Below, piece by piece: positions 1 to 7,500 of a stretch of DNA of 64,000 bases. The notes under the pieces were generated by a model. It was not told the origin of the DNA, ran no database searches, and was given only the letters and a program-made list of their open reading frames with translations. The DNA is from Burkholderia sp. Ac-20365 (GTDB taxonomy: Bacteria > Pseudomonadota > Gammaproteobacteria > Burkholderiales > Burkholderiaceae): contig NZ_JAAGPI010000004.1 in assembly GCF_017104715.1 (NCBI RefSeq), forward strand, positions 395,670 through 459,669, written 5' to 3'. Position 1 is the first letter of the stretch; each line of letters starts with the position of its first letter. A program made the position numbers and the translations under genes.

Positions 1-12
1 TCGGGGTCGCAT
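1..12 (-). CDS. First four codons of a leader-bearing gene (partial)
   Basis: Only ATG and three further codons (Met-Arg-Pro-Arg) are inside the window. The call rests on the start codon sitting at the expected place behind a structured leader of the family described elsewhere here. Nothing can be said about the product. Confidence 0.4.
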
Positions 13-110
13 TTTCAGATTGATGAGAATCTAATGCCCGGAATGGGGCGGTGAAAAAGTGGCGAGCCAAAGTTGCGCTCGGTTGAGTCCAATGGGGCTC
101 AGCGAAGCGG
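13..110 (-). promoter_or_regulatory. Structured 5' leader (family member at the left edge)
   Basis: In mRNA sense it shows, in order, CGCTTCG, hairpin 1 (TGAG/CTCA), hairpin 2 (CGAGC/GCTCG) and inner hairpin 3 (GCCC/GGGC). The outer stem is weak here (TTTTTC against GAAAAT) and no clear Shine-Dalgarno sequence is seen, so this copy may be degenerate. Confidence 0.55.
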
Positions 111-311
111 GCTTGCTCTGAAGGGGCGGCTCACCCTCTGCGGGGGGCGGCCTGCATGACGAACGAGATGCCGTTTAATGCGGCGCCGTTCGATTCTACT
201 GGAACGTATATCGTCGGAGCAATGCCCTTGCTATGGCCAGCTGGAGAACGCAAGGGTGATAGAGGTAGAGAAGCGGACACGAGCAGAAATTGCCAACGTA
301 GGCACAGCGCC

Positions 312-444
312 TGTGCATTATATGGCACACAAACACAAATAGACGGGGCTCGTGTGTAACATATGACACATGCTACACCTACGTTATGTGCAATATGTGA
401 TACATTAGCTCTATACCCGGGCTTTATGTATAGGATGTTGCACA
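312..444. promoter_or_regulatory. Four 18-bp operator-like repeats upstream of hipB
   Basis: Four imperfect palindromes of 18 bp lie at 312-329, 353-370, 387-404 and 427-444. They start with TGTG or TGTA, end in CACA or TACA, and carry a central AT-TG core. Their starts are 41, 34 and 40 bp apart. The last one ends at the base before the hipB start codon, so a bound repressor would cover the ribosome-binding region as well as the promoter. HipB proteins are known to autorepress by binding multiple operators; that these are HipB sites is inferred. Confidence 0.7.
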
Positions 445-771
445 ATGAACCTCGCAGAACTTGGCGACGCGTTCCGGCAGGAGCGCCTCGCTGCAAATCT
501 TAGCCAGCAGCAGGTTGCTGAGATCAGCGGCGTGCAGCGCGCAAGGATCAGCCGTTTTGAGACTGGGAGGTTGCCAGAGATCGGTGTCTCCAAGATGTTG
601 AGCCTGTTCGACGCTGTCGGTCTCGAATTGATCGCACGCCGCGCTGGCCATCAACGGACGCTCGATGACGTGCTGCTCGACGCGGAAGATCCGGAGGTCG
701 ACGATAGCGGTCGTCGGCGGGTCCGTTTGAACGCAGTAGAGCGTCTGAAGGAGACAGGTGGCAAATCATGA
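445..771 (+). CDS. hipB: HipB-type antitoxin, XRE helix-turn-helix repressor
   Basis: A 108-residue protein with a Cro/C1-type helix-turn-helix at about residues 8-60; the recognition part reads LSQQQVAEISGVQRARISRF. It should neutralise the HipA kinase by binding it and repress the operon. Its stop codon overlaps the hipA start by four bases (ATGA), the usual translational coupling of antitoxin and toxin. There is no separate Shine-Dalgarno sequence, because an operator repeat abuts the start codon. The C-terminal 40 residues are acidic then basic and could contact HipA. Confidence 0.88.
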   Translation: MNLAELGDAFRQERLAANLSQQQVAEISGVQRARISRFETGRLPEIGVSKMLSLFDAVGLELIARRAGHQRTLDDVLLDAEDPEVDDSGRRRVRLNAVERLKETGGKS

Positions 772-2081
772 GCACACGTACACTCGACGTCTACGTCGCC
801 GGACTCATGGTTGGTACGCTTGCCGAGGAAAATAACCGATGCGTCTTCACCTACTTGCCCGACGTGCCCGAAGACCGCTTCGTGTCCCTACTGATGCCAG
901 TACGGGCGCAATCGTACACCTGGAACGGACTGCCGCCGTTCTTCGCCATGAACCTGCCGGAGGGATTCAAGAAGGACGTCCTCCGACGACGTCTTGGTCC
1001 GCATGCAGATGTCAGCGATTTCGGCCTGCTGGCTCTAACGGGCGCAAACACGATTGGACGCGTTCAGGTGGTGTCACATGGTTCCAGCCTCGAGGCAGCA
1101 GCCGACAGAGCCGACATGGCGTCTTTGCTCGCGTCGACGGACTCCCGCGACAATTTGCTCCGGTTGCTCGAAAGCGGGGTGACAGAAGGTGTTTCGGGCG
1201 TGATGCCCAAGGCGCTGGCTTCGCCCGATGACAAGGCCACTATCTGGACCGAAGAGTTCATCCTGAAGACAGGCTTTGATGACTTACCTGGGTTGGCGCC
1301 AAACGAGTATCTCTGTCTTGAAGTGGCGCGCCATGCCGGGCTCGAAGTCCCCGAGACGAGGTTGTCGGATGACGGCCAGGTTCTGGCTGTCCGCCGCTTC
1401 GATCGCTCAAACGGACACATGACGGCTTTCGAGGACTACTGCTCGCTGAAGGGTGTCGATCCCGTCAATAAGTACAAGGGCTCGCTCGAAGAACTGGCAA
1501 AGCTCACTCAAACCTATGTGCCTCGCCCCAGGTTTAAGGAGGCTGCGCGGCAACTCTTCACGCTCTTGATGCTGAACTACGCTGTGCGCAATGCTGATGG
1601 CCATCTCAAGAATTTTGCGTTGGTGTACAACAATCGCGACGACGTCCGTCTTGCGCCCGTCTATGACGTGCTGACCGCGACAGTCTATCCAGCGCTCAAA
1701 CACGATCGCCCGGCGCTGGACCTATACGGGAAGCGAGTCTGGACGTCCGGGCAGTTGCTTGCCAACTACGGTGGCGCGAGACTCGGCCTGAGCAAAGGCG
1801 ACATGACTGATAGTTTCGATCGCGTTGCAGCTGCGATTCATGCTGTGTCTCCGCTGGTCGCAGAGTTCGCGGGCCGCTACCCGGATTTTCGGGAGGTCGG
1901 CAAGCGAATGCTTGATGCGTGGGGTGCTGGGATCGAAGACATCAAGCTTGATGCCAAACCCGGCAAAAGTACGCCGGCTCCACTACGCCAGCGAATGGGG
2001 ATGTCTTGCCCAAAGGATGATCGCAAAAAGGCGAACCCGTACGTCAACGCGGATGGCGCTTTCAGCCACAAGTCCCGCTAA
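768..2081 (+). CDS. hipA: HipA-type serine/threonine kinase toxin
   Basis: A 437-residue HipA-family protein, the usual length. HipA kinases phosphorylate a translation component (GltX in E. coli HipA) and drive growth arrest. Visible motifs are the glycine-rich segment GVSGVMPKAL near residue 140-150, the catalytic loop NADGHLKN near residue 274 and the metal-binding PVYDVLTAT near residue 297. The N-terminal Couple_hipA-type region occupies roughly the first 100 residues. The kinase residues look intact. The target in this host cannot be read from sequence. Confidence 0.9.
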   Translation: MSTRTLDVYVAGLMVGTLAEENNRCVFTYLPDVPEDRFVSLLMPVRAQSYTWNGLPPFFAMNLPEGFKKDVLRRRLGPHADVSDFGLLALTGANTIGRVQVVSHGSSLEAAADRADMASLLASTDSRDNLLRLLESGVTEGVSGVMPKALASPDDKATIWTEEFILKTGFDDLPGLAPNEYLCLEVARHAGLEVPETRLSDDGQVLAVRRFDRSNGHMTAFEDYCSLKGVDPVNKYKGSLEELAKLTQTYVPRPRFKEAARQLFTLLMLNYAVRNADGHLKNFALVYNNRDDVRLAPVYDVLTATVYPALKHDRPALDLYGKRVWTSGQLLANYGGARLGLSKGDMTDSFDRVAAAIHAVSPLVAEFAGRYPDFREVGKRMLDAWGAGIEDIKLDAKPGKSTPAPLRQRMGMSCPKDDRKKANPYVNADGAFSHKSR

Positions 2082-2169
2082 CCTTTCCGACAGCCAGCGC
2101 GGGCGCGTCAGAGAGGGTGTGACGCGCTGGTTCGGACGAAACAGCAATCCGATAAGAGCGGAGTAAGCG

Positions 2170-2532
2170 ATGCGAGGGGATGAGAAGAGGGTTGTCGACG
2201 CGTTTTGCGTCTTCCTTGAACGCGATGGATGGTCGGTCCAGAGGGAGGTAAAGCGGGTAGACGTCGTAGCAGAGAGGGGGGAAGCGAGGCTTTTCGCAGA
2301 GGCGAAAGGCCGAACACTTGGCGCAAGTGTCGATGTTGACACACTCTACGGCCAGTTGTTGCGGCGCATGCCGGCCGACGAAGTTGGCCGCGCGCGGTTT
2401 GCCGTTGTCGTTCCAGAACTGATGGTTCGAGAGGCGACACGTGTTTCGCCGCGGGTCCGCGCGATCCTTAACATCGACGTCTATGCCGTGAGCGACGATG
2501 GCCACGTTCGATGCGTCGTCTGCTCGGCGTGA
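2170..2532 (+). CDS. Small PD-(D/E)XK-like nuclease-fold protein
   Basis: A 120-residue protein with the pattern VDVVAE...LFAEAKG (about residues 28-48), an Asp followed after a strand by Glu-x-Lys as in restriction-endonuclease-like folds. GGAG lies nine bases before the ATG. It sits 88 bp downstream of hipA on the same strand and may be a third operon member. Only the core fold residues are seen, with no DNA-binding domain, so it could also be a structural Mrr- or VRR-like protein. Function is inferred from fold only. Confidence 0.6.
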   Translation: MRGDEKRVVDAFCVFLERDGWSVQREVKRVDVVAERGEARLFAEAKGRTLGASVDVDTLYGQLLRRMPADEVGRARFAVVVPELMVREATRVSPRVRAILNIDVYAVSDDGHVRCVVCSA

Positions 2533-2540
2533 GAAGGATA

Positions 2541-2565
2541 GTCCCCGACGCGTAGCGCCGGGGAC
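2541..2565. terminator. Stem-loop between convergent genes
   Basis: A seven-base-pair perfect stem (GTCCCCG/CGGGGAC) lies between the convergent plus- and minus-strand genes. There is no U-tract on either side, so it is a terminator candidate only by position. Confidence 0.35.
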
Positions 2566-2603
2566 ACGTGCCTATCCGCCAGAGCCTAGCACCGGGAGCG
2601 ACT

Positions 2604-3332
2604 TCACTCCAGCACGCCACATGCGCTCGAGTCGATCGCTTCGATCTCGACCTGCGAGGCGTCAAAGGCGACGAGCACGCATTCGGCGTCTACACCTTCG
2701 ATGACTCCATCGCCGAACGGATAAACGACGAGCACGCCGTCGTATCCATACGATCGCAGGGCGTCCTGAACCTCCGTGCCGTACCCGTTGTAGCCTTCGT
2801 CAGCGAGGCGCTCGGCAACCGCAATTGCGAGCACAGGAGGGAGCGCCTGTTCGATGAGTTCCGGATTGATCTCCGCGTTAAGCGATTCCTCCGTCGGGTA
2901 GAAGTGATACGGGTTCTGGAGTCGAACCCGCGTCTTCATGACCAGATCGCCGTAACCTGCGGCAGCAGCGGGACGATCGGCGAGATAGATTCCTGGTCCC
3001 TGTGCGCCGGACGCTGACGGAATAAACGTGTCGAAGCGGGCGTTGGTTCCATGAAATGCCGTTACGTCGAGTGGGCGGGCTGTGCGCCCAGCGAGCTGAG
3101 CAGCGAGCGGCCGCGCGTGTAGATCAAACGAAGGCAGCGTGTATTCTTCCAGCCAAGCGCGCCCAAACGCTTCCTGCATCCCAAGGATGGCCGGGAGATC
3201 AGAGGGGAAATCAGCGTCCCCGTCCTGCCACGTGCGACTGACGTATTTCTTCCAGTGCTTTCCGAATCGGACATAGAGCCGCTGCATGGCGGCTATCGCC
3301 GAGACTGACGGAGTCGCGGTTTGCTGTTGCAT
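2604..3332 (-). CDS. ADP-ribosyltransferase-like protein (ART-PolyVal type)
   Basis: A 242-residue protein. Residues 93-120 read FHGT, then GPGIYLADR after a short gap, the first two catalytic strands of H-Y-E ADP-ribosyltransferases. A C-terminal ECVLVAFDASQV (217-228) matches the E-x-x-x-F strand of ART domains found in polyvalent proteins of phages and conjugative elements. It would transfer ADP-ribose from NAD to an unknown target. The start was placed at the Met with AGGGA about eight bases upstream, inside the structured leader. No secretion signal is visible. Confidence 0.65.
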   Translation of the reverse strand: MQQQTATPSVSAIAAMQRLYVRFGKHWKKYVSRTWQDGDADFPSDLPAILGMQEAFGRAWLEEYTLPSFDLHARPLAAQLAGRTARPLDVTAFHGTNARFDTFIPSASGAQGPGIYLADRPAAAAGYGDLVMKTRVRLQNPYHFYPTEESLNAEINPELIEQALPPVLAIAVAERLADEGYNGYGTEVQDALRSYGYDGVLVVYPFGDGVIEGVDAECVLVAFDASQVEIEAIDSSACGVLE

Positions 3333-3420
3333 TGAAATTTCCCTGTTGTGTGCTCGCATGCGAGCGTTGAAAAACAGGGGCGGCGAAGCCACTCACGCGA
3401 ACGAAGCAGTCGTTTGAGTG
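3333..3420 (-). promoter_or_regulatory. Structured 5' leader of the ART-like gene
   Basis: Outer stem CCCTGTT/AACAGGG includes the Shine-Dalgarno AGGGA. Inner hairpin 3 is GCTCGC/GCGAGC. Hairpin 2 is GGC-TTC-GCC. The GCTTCGT element is enclosed by CACTCA/TGAGTG. Confidence 0.75.
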
Positions 3421-3441
3421 AAGGGTCTCTTAGTGTGGGGA

Positions 3442-3495
3442 GGAGCGCCACGCACGCCGGCGTCCGGAAAGGACGTCGGCGCCCATAGACGCTCC
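3442..3495 (-). terminator. Long nested stem-loop downstream of the DpdA-like gene
   Basis: An inner stem CGCCGGCGTCC/GGACGTCGGCG (one G-U) is nested in GGAGCG/CGCTCC. It follows the stop codon of the minus-strand gene by about 20 bases. No U-tract is present, so it may be a transcript-end or processing structure rather than an intrinsic terminator. Confidence 0.4.
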
Positions 3496-3517
3496 TGATT
3501 GCAGGGATGGGAAGAGA

Positions 3518-4504
3518 TCAGAACGACAGACGGAACTGGTCGCCGACCTTCGGGGCCATTTTGCTAGTAGCAATGTCCATCCAGCGGGTCATTTCATTCG
3601 AGCGATGCATCATGTTGTTCGAAATGCCCTGCTGGTGAGCCTTCTTACGTGCAGAGAAGTCCCACGCCATCGAATCATAAGAAGCTACGAAATCGAACAT
3701 TCGCACGTACTCGATCGCCGCGCCTTTCACGCCGAAGAGATGCACCTTCATGCCTTTCGGTAGATGTCGCTCCAGCGCCGTGAGAATTGCGAGCAGCCCG
3801 TGCTCGGGATGATGAACGTCCCGTCGGCACACTGAGCCGATGCCGATCAGAGCCGGTGGCGCAACCCATGGTTCCCAGTAGCCCCATACCTCGAGCATCA
3901 ATTCCAAACTTCGTAAGTATTGCGTACGAGTCCAACCTTGAATCACGGGAACAACTGGCCGAAGCATGTCCTGGACGACACACGCCGGGGTATCCTTGCA
4001 CAACTGCTCCTGCCAGTCGTACAAAACCTGGAGGCAGCCGAAGAGCAAAGTGCCAGTTGCGCGAATGCGAAAATCGACCTCTTCATCGCTCCCAGTGGCC
4101 TCGGGTTCGCAGCAAAGGTCTGGCTGAGAGGCCCATGTCGGACGCATCTCAGCTGCGAGTGTTAAATAGTCTGAGTAGGTCCACGGATATACCCCAGCCA
4201 TACCGGGTTGTGTTCCCTTTCGACTCCAATTTTGTACGGCCGTAAAGCCGGCACTATCCAGCGCCCACGCCGGCAACTCGTGCAGCGGCGTGGCCTCAGG
4301 GACGCGAAATTTGCCGGCGCTCGCGTCGTAAAACGCGCTCGCGGACACCATCCCGGCGTATTGCATCTTCTCGGCATGCACGGCGAGATGACCTCCTTTG
4401 TGGGGAATGCCGATATGCATTCGAGGTGTATCTTCGAGAAGCGCGTTCAGTTGATGACGTGGCAACTCTCCAACCGGCCCAAGAAACTTTTCGATCAGAT
4501 TCAT
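3518..4504 (-). CDS. DpdA-like tRNA-guanine transglycosylase-fold protein
   Basis: A 328-residue protein with the ordered motifs of the TGT superfamily: ALDSAGF (81-87, cf. DSGGF), CCEPE (131-135), VPVIQGWT (185-192, cf. the QGG region), IGIGSVCRRD (220-229), HLFGVK (255-260) and YDSMAWDFSAR (276-286, aligning with the nucleophile region FDxxxPTR). TGT and DpdA exchange guanine for a 7-deazaguanine base in tRNA or DNA. The short length, lack of the tRNA-binding zinc site and element context favour a DNA-acting DpdA relative. No queuosine or preQ0 synthesis gene is in the window, so precursor would come from the host. It starts at an ATG behind GAGGAG in a structured leader. Confidence 0.72.
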   Translation of the reverse strand: MNLIEKFLGPVGELPRHQLNALLEDTPRMHIGIPHKGGHLAVHAEKMQYAGMVSASAFYDASAGKFRVPEATPLHELPAWALDSAGFTAVQNWSRKGTQPGMAGVYPWTYSDYLTLAAEMRPTWASQPDLCCEPEATGSDEEVDFRIRATGTLLFGCLQVLYDWQEQLCKDTPACVVQDMLRPVVPVIQGWTRTQYLRSLELMLEVWGYWEPWVAPPALIGIGSVCRRDVHHPEHGLLAILTALERHLPKGMKVHLFGVKGAAIEYVRMFDFVASYDSMAWDFSARKKAHQQGISNNMMHRSNEMTRWMDIATSKMAPKVGDQFRLSF

Positions 4505-4595
4505 GATTAACTCCTCTGTGCCTGGAAGCAGGCGTTTTGAATGAGGAGGGGCAGTGGCCCTGGACGAGCGCCGGGTGGCTCATCCACGAACACCG
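4505..4595 (-). promoter_or_regulatory. Structured 5' leader of the DpdA-like gene
   Basis: In mRNA sense: GTTCG, hairpin 1 TGGATGAGC/GCTCGTCCA (nine pairs with one G-U), hairpin 2 GGGC/GCCC, outer stem CTCCTC/GAGGAG holding the Shine-Dalgarno sequence, inner hairpin GCCTG/CAGGC. One of the clearest copies. Confidence 0.82.
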
Positions 4596-4609
4596 CTGAG
4601 TGCGAATGA

Positions 4610-4661
4610 GAGAACCCCGCTCAAGGCGGGGCTCTCAGATGAGGCGCGACAAGGTCGCGCC
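4610..4661 (-). terminator. Two tandem stem-loops after an unknown gene
   Basis: Stem CCCCGC/GCGGGG extended by GAGA/TCTC is followed by GGCGCGAC/GTCGCGCC. Both lie between the stop codon of the upstream minus-strand gene and the leader of the next. There is no U-tract, so termination is uncertain. Confidence 0.4.
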
Positions 4662-4686
4662 CCGAGTTTCATTTATCACGACGACG

Positions 4687-5400
4687 CTAGACCGCGACCT
4701 CGTGCGCGAATAGCTGACGCGCGGCTGCGTCTGCCGACTCAGGCGAGTCAGCTTCGACGACGACGTTCATATACGCGCAAAAGTAATACTCCGGCGCAGT
4801 GTCGGTCGTGCGCTCGATCGCGAAGCCGGCGAGCGCCTGCACTTCGTCGACGGTCGTCAGTTCGAGGTACGGAGCCGCCATCGCCGAACGTGCGATTTCC
4901 CAGTTGCATTTCAGGGCAAACTCGCGGATATCGTCGCGAGCGTACCGCTCCGCAGTAGCCGGATTTTTCGCGGTCACCATGACATCGGCGGAGCGCACCC
5001 GCACAAGAAAACGCTGGTTGCCACCAGCCGGCGGCGCGAGCGAGGTGGCTTTGGCGAGCAGCGCGCGGATCTCAACGATGCGGGACTCGATTTCGTCCGC
5101 GCAGCCGTTCTTTTCCTCTTCGCGGTACTTGATCGCGAGATCTTCGAGGTCGTCGACCGAGCCGGCGAGCTGGAGAAAGAGATCCGGAGCCTGCTCGATC
5201 AGTGACTTGGCGTACTCTCGTTGCTCGGACACCTTTCCGATGAAATCCTCGCGGACAGGGAGGATCAGGGGATCGTTGTGCGGCGCCGACCCAGACTGGG
5301 TGACGAGGAGCAGCGCAACCCGCTTGCCGTCGCTTTCCATGTGCCGCGGCTCGAACTTCCACGGGGCGGCCGGAAAGGGAGTGGTGATGTTGTCGTTCAT
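4687..5400 (-). CDS. Hypothetical protein, 237 residues
   Basis: Not recognised. Soluble, acidic, with a helical middle part (about 75-115) and no signal peptide or membrane segment. The start was put at the Met preceded by AGGA, which trims 35 upstream in-frame residues that would overlap the leader region. It lies between two other leader-bearing genes on the same strand. Confidence 0.75.
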   Translation of the reverse strand: MNDNITTPFPAAPWKFEPRHMESDGKRVALLLVTQSGSAPHNDPLILPVREDFIGKVSEQREYAKSLIEQAPDLFLQLAGSVDDLEDLAIKYREEEKNGCADEIESRIVEIRALLAKATSLAPPAGGNQRFLVRVRSADVMVTAKNPATAERYARDDIREFALKCNWEIARSAMAAPYLELTTVDEVQALAGFAIERTTDTAPEYYFCAYMNVVVEADSPESADAAARQLFAHEVAV

Positions 5401-5490
5401 GAGGAAACCATCCTTTGCTGTGTGTGTTGCCCAGGAAGGGGGCGTTGAGAAGCACGCACGCAAGCACGTTCGACTGCTGTTCGCATCAGT
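5401..5490 (-). promoter_or_regulatory. Divergent structured 5' leader
   Basis: Inner hairpin 3 (GCCC/GGGC followed by AA) and an upstream GACTG/CAGTC hairpin are present in the expected order, but the outer anti-Shine-Dalgarno stem is not clear. This is the weakest copy next to the left edge. Confidence 0.45.
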
Positions 5491-5528
5491 CAGACGGACT
5501 CGCAAGATGGATGGCCACGAGGGGGCAA

Positions 5529-5547
5529 CCGCCCCGATGAAGGGCGG
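5529..5547 (-). terminator. Short stem-loop after a leader-bearing gene
   Basis: Stem CCGCCC/GGGCGG lies about 25 bases past the stop codon of the minus-strand gene. No U-tract. Confidence 0.3.
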
Positions 5548-5572
5548 CGCTCCTTAAGCTAGTGCTGCTCGC

Positions 5573-6295
5573 TTAGCGATCGAATGCTTTCAGAAACTCG
5601 CGCTCCCGGGACGGGCTCACGAGCACGACCTCGGTTTCCGCGACGTGCTTTCCATCTTCGGTTTCGAAGAACGGACGTTGCAGCGGATCGAGCTTGGTCT
5701 CCCAGTCGCCTTCGTTGACGACTGCATTCTCAACGAAGTCATACGCGAGCGAGCCGTTCGGCGCGCGGGAGATGTCGCAAAGCCGTCCGGTCGCATAGGC
5801 GATCTCTACGGTTCCCCTGATCCTGCGACCCTGCCTCGTAAAAAGAAGAGGCGTGTCATCGGACCGGTCAAGGAGATCGCCGTGCGGTTCCGACCCGGCA
5901 GGGGACGAATAATTGGCGTCGACGTTTGCGGCTGCCGCCACGTGCGACGCGTACTGCGCTTCGATGTCTCTCACTCGTTCGTCATCGAGAAATGCGTGCT
6001 TCAGCCAGTTGCCTCGATAGTCGAACTGGTCGCCGACGCGCCGCATGAAGAACGATTCCACGGGCAGGGTGCCGAGGAACTTCTGGATCGCGATCTCGGC
6101 TTCGAGGTCGAAAGTGCAGTGCTCGCCAAATTTGTCCCGCGCGTACATCGGCGTGAAGTTGCATTCGTAGACGATGATTGTGCCGCGTGGCTCGGAGAGG
6201 GTGTCGACCGCATTGAGAGTCAGCGCCTGAACTGCAGCGGACGTGAGTTTGACGCGGGGTTTGAGTGCGATGTAGTTGGAAGAACGGATTCCCAT
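5573..6295 (-). CDS. Hypothetical protein, 240 residues
   Basis: Not recognised. Predicted soluble, with several beta-rich segments and no catalytic motif that I can name. The start Met lies eight bases after AAGGAG of a textbook structured leader; upstream in-frame residues would be translated from the leader itself and were excluded. Confidence 0.75.
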   Translation of the reverse strand: MGIRSSNYIALKPRVKLTSAAVQALTLNAVDTLSEPRGTIIVYECNFTPMYARDKFGEHCTFDLEAEIAIQKFLGTLPVESFFMRRVGDQFDYRGNWLKHAFLDDERVRDIEAQYASHVAAAANVDANYSSPAGSEPHGDLLDRSDDTPLLFTRQGRRIRGTVEIAYATGRLCDISRAPNGSLAYDFVENAVVNEGDWETKLDPLQRPFFETEDGKHVAETEVVLVSPSREREFLKAFDR

Positions 6296-6376
6296 CTGTT
6301 TGCTCCTTTTGCCCGTAAGCGGGCGGATGAAAGGAGGCGAGCGAACGCGCTCGGTGGAGTCACCTCGACGAAGCGC
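6296..6376 (-). promoter_or_regulatory. Structured 5' leader, archetype copy
   Basis: In mRNA sense: GTGCGCTTCG, hairpin 1 GGTG/CACC, hairpin 2 CGAGCG/CGCTCG, outer stem CTCCTTT/AAAGGAG that sequesters the Shine-Dalgarno sequence, inner hairpin GCCCG/CGGGC. The spacing from GGAG to ATG is about seven bases. Confidence 0.85.
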
Positions 6377-6552
6377 ACTCAATGGGAAGTCGATGAACCG
6401 GTCTGCGCGTGCCGCCGCATGGGCGTGGAGAACGGTTCAACTCAATCTGAATGCCGATCTAAACGGCTGGTGGCAATGATAGCACCGGCCCCGGAGCCGG
6501 AGCAATAACCCAGCTGGCAATGCATAAACGGCTGCCGGGACCGGTGTCCCGA

Positions 6553-6831
6553 TCAGGAGGCCAGTGCAGCGGACGGCGCCGCGTCGCTGGCGTAACGGAC
6601 CCGATGCTTGACGGCGAGATAGACGCCTACACCTACGCACGTCACGCCCGCCAGGAACATGCCGAGCGCGAGATTGTGCTCGCCGAGATAGACCTGTGCA
6701 AGGCGAGCACAGCCGCCGACGCCATCAAAGGCGAGTGCGGAGCCGAGGATCGCGGAACCGGTGATGGAAAGGGCCGTCCCCGTACGGCGCAATTTCGCAG
6801 TCTGGGTGTTGCCGTGGATTGCTTTCTTCAT
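6553..6831 (-). CDS. Small two-helix membrane protein
   Basis: A 92-residue protein beginning three bases after GGAGG. Two hydrophobic stretches (about 19-36 and 52-74) predict an inner-membrane hairpin with a basic N-terminus. No family is recognised. It has a normal Shine-Dalgarno sequence and no structured leader, unlike its upstream and downstream neighbours. Confidence 0.7.
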   Translation of the reverse strand: MKKAIHGNTQTAKLRRTGTALSITGSAILGSALAFDGVGGCARLAQVYLGEHNLALGMFLAGVTCVGVGVYLAVKHRVRYASDAAPSAALAS

Positions 6832-7124
6832 TTTGCCTCCAGCAAGTTTTCGGCACGGTGCAAAGATCTGCCGCGGCACCGACCAACACTGTAGTCCCAA
6901 GGCGGCCTCCTGGGAAAATGTCCGTGCGGCCTTAGCCGACGGATCGTTTGCCACGATTGTAGCCCTATGCAGCGTCTGACATTCCGGGCGCACAAAAGTT
7001 GACGCGCGACGCTCGAACACTAGCGTCTGATGGCAGAGCACACTGTTACGCGACGCGCATTGCAAAGGCGGTTGTCTAGCACGCCGCGGTCCTGCCGGCT
7101 GCCGTCGCTCGAAATCTGGTGTCG

Positions 7125-7343
7125 TCAGCAGACAGGGCACAGCGCCGCGAACGCTTGCCAGACGTGCTGGCAGCTAAAAACGAGCATCGTCACAAGCGCG
7201 GAGAGAGGCCCGGAGTCGGGGGCCATGATGACGAGGGCGGCAAAAAGGCCCAGCGCGGTGCCGAGCAGGCACATGACACGCTGGCGGTTACGCGTCCAGA
7301 AGGACGGCACAGGAGCGGCTGAACTCGAGCAGGCGTGAGACAT
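7125..7343 (-). CDS. Small membrane protein
   Basis: A 72-residue protein with hydrophobic segments at about 24-42 and 46-66, and cysteines near both ends. GGGAA is about six bases before the ATG. Not recognised. It lies downstream of the GHKL ATPase gene beyond an intrinsic terminator, so it should have its own promoter. Confidence 0.55.
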   Translation of the reverse strand: MSHACSSSAAPVPSFWTRNRQRVMCLLGTALGLFAALVIMAPDSGPLSALVTMLVFSCQHVWQAFAALCPVC

Positions 7344-7425
7344 AAGCAGTTCCCGGTAAGGGTGATCGGTACAGCAACATTCTTTGGTACGGTTTTCTCA
7401 ACGCAAGTCGGCGGCGCGGGGCGAT

Positions 7426-7464
7426 AAAAAAAGCCCCTACTGTCACGAAAGCGACGGTAGGGGC
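7426..7464 (-). terminator. Intrinsic terminator of the GHKL ATPase gene
   Basis: An eight-pair stem GCCCCTAC/GTAGGGGC is followed on the minus strand by seven T residues, about 40 bases past the stop codon. Confidence 0.88.
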
Positions 7465-7500
7465 GTATTGCGGTTAATGGGAGTAGAAGCCTAAACGGTG

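Noticed and set aside
5645..6508. Long plus-strand open frame opposite an unknown gene
   Set aside because: It is antisense to a leader-bearing gene with a good Shine-Dalgarno sequence; codon phase and residue character fit a shadow frame of high-G+C DNA.
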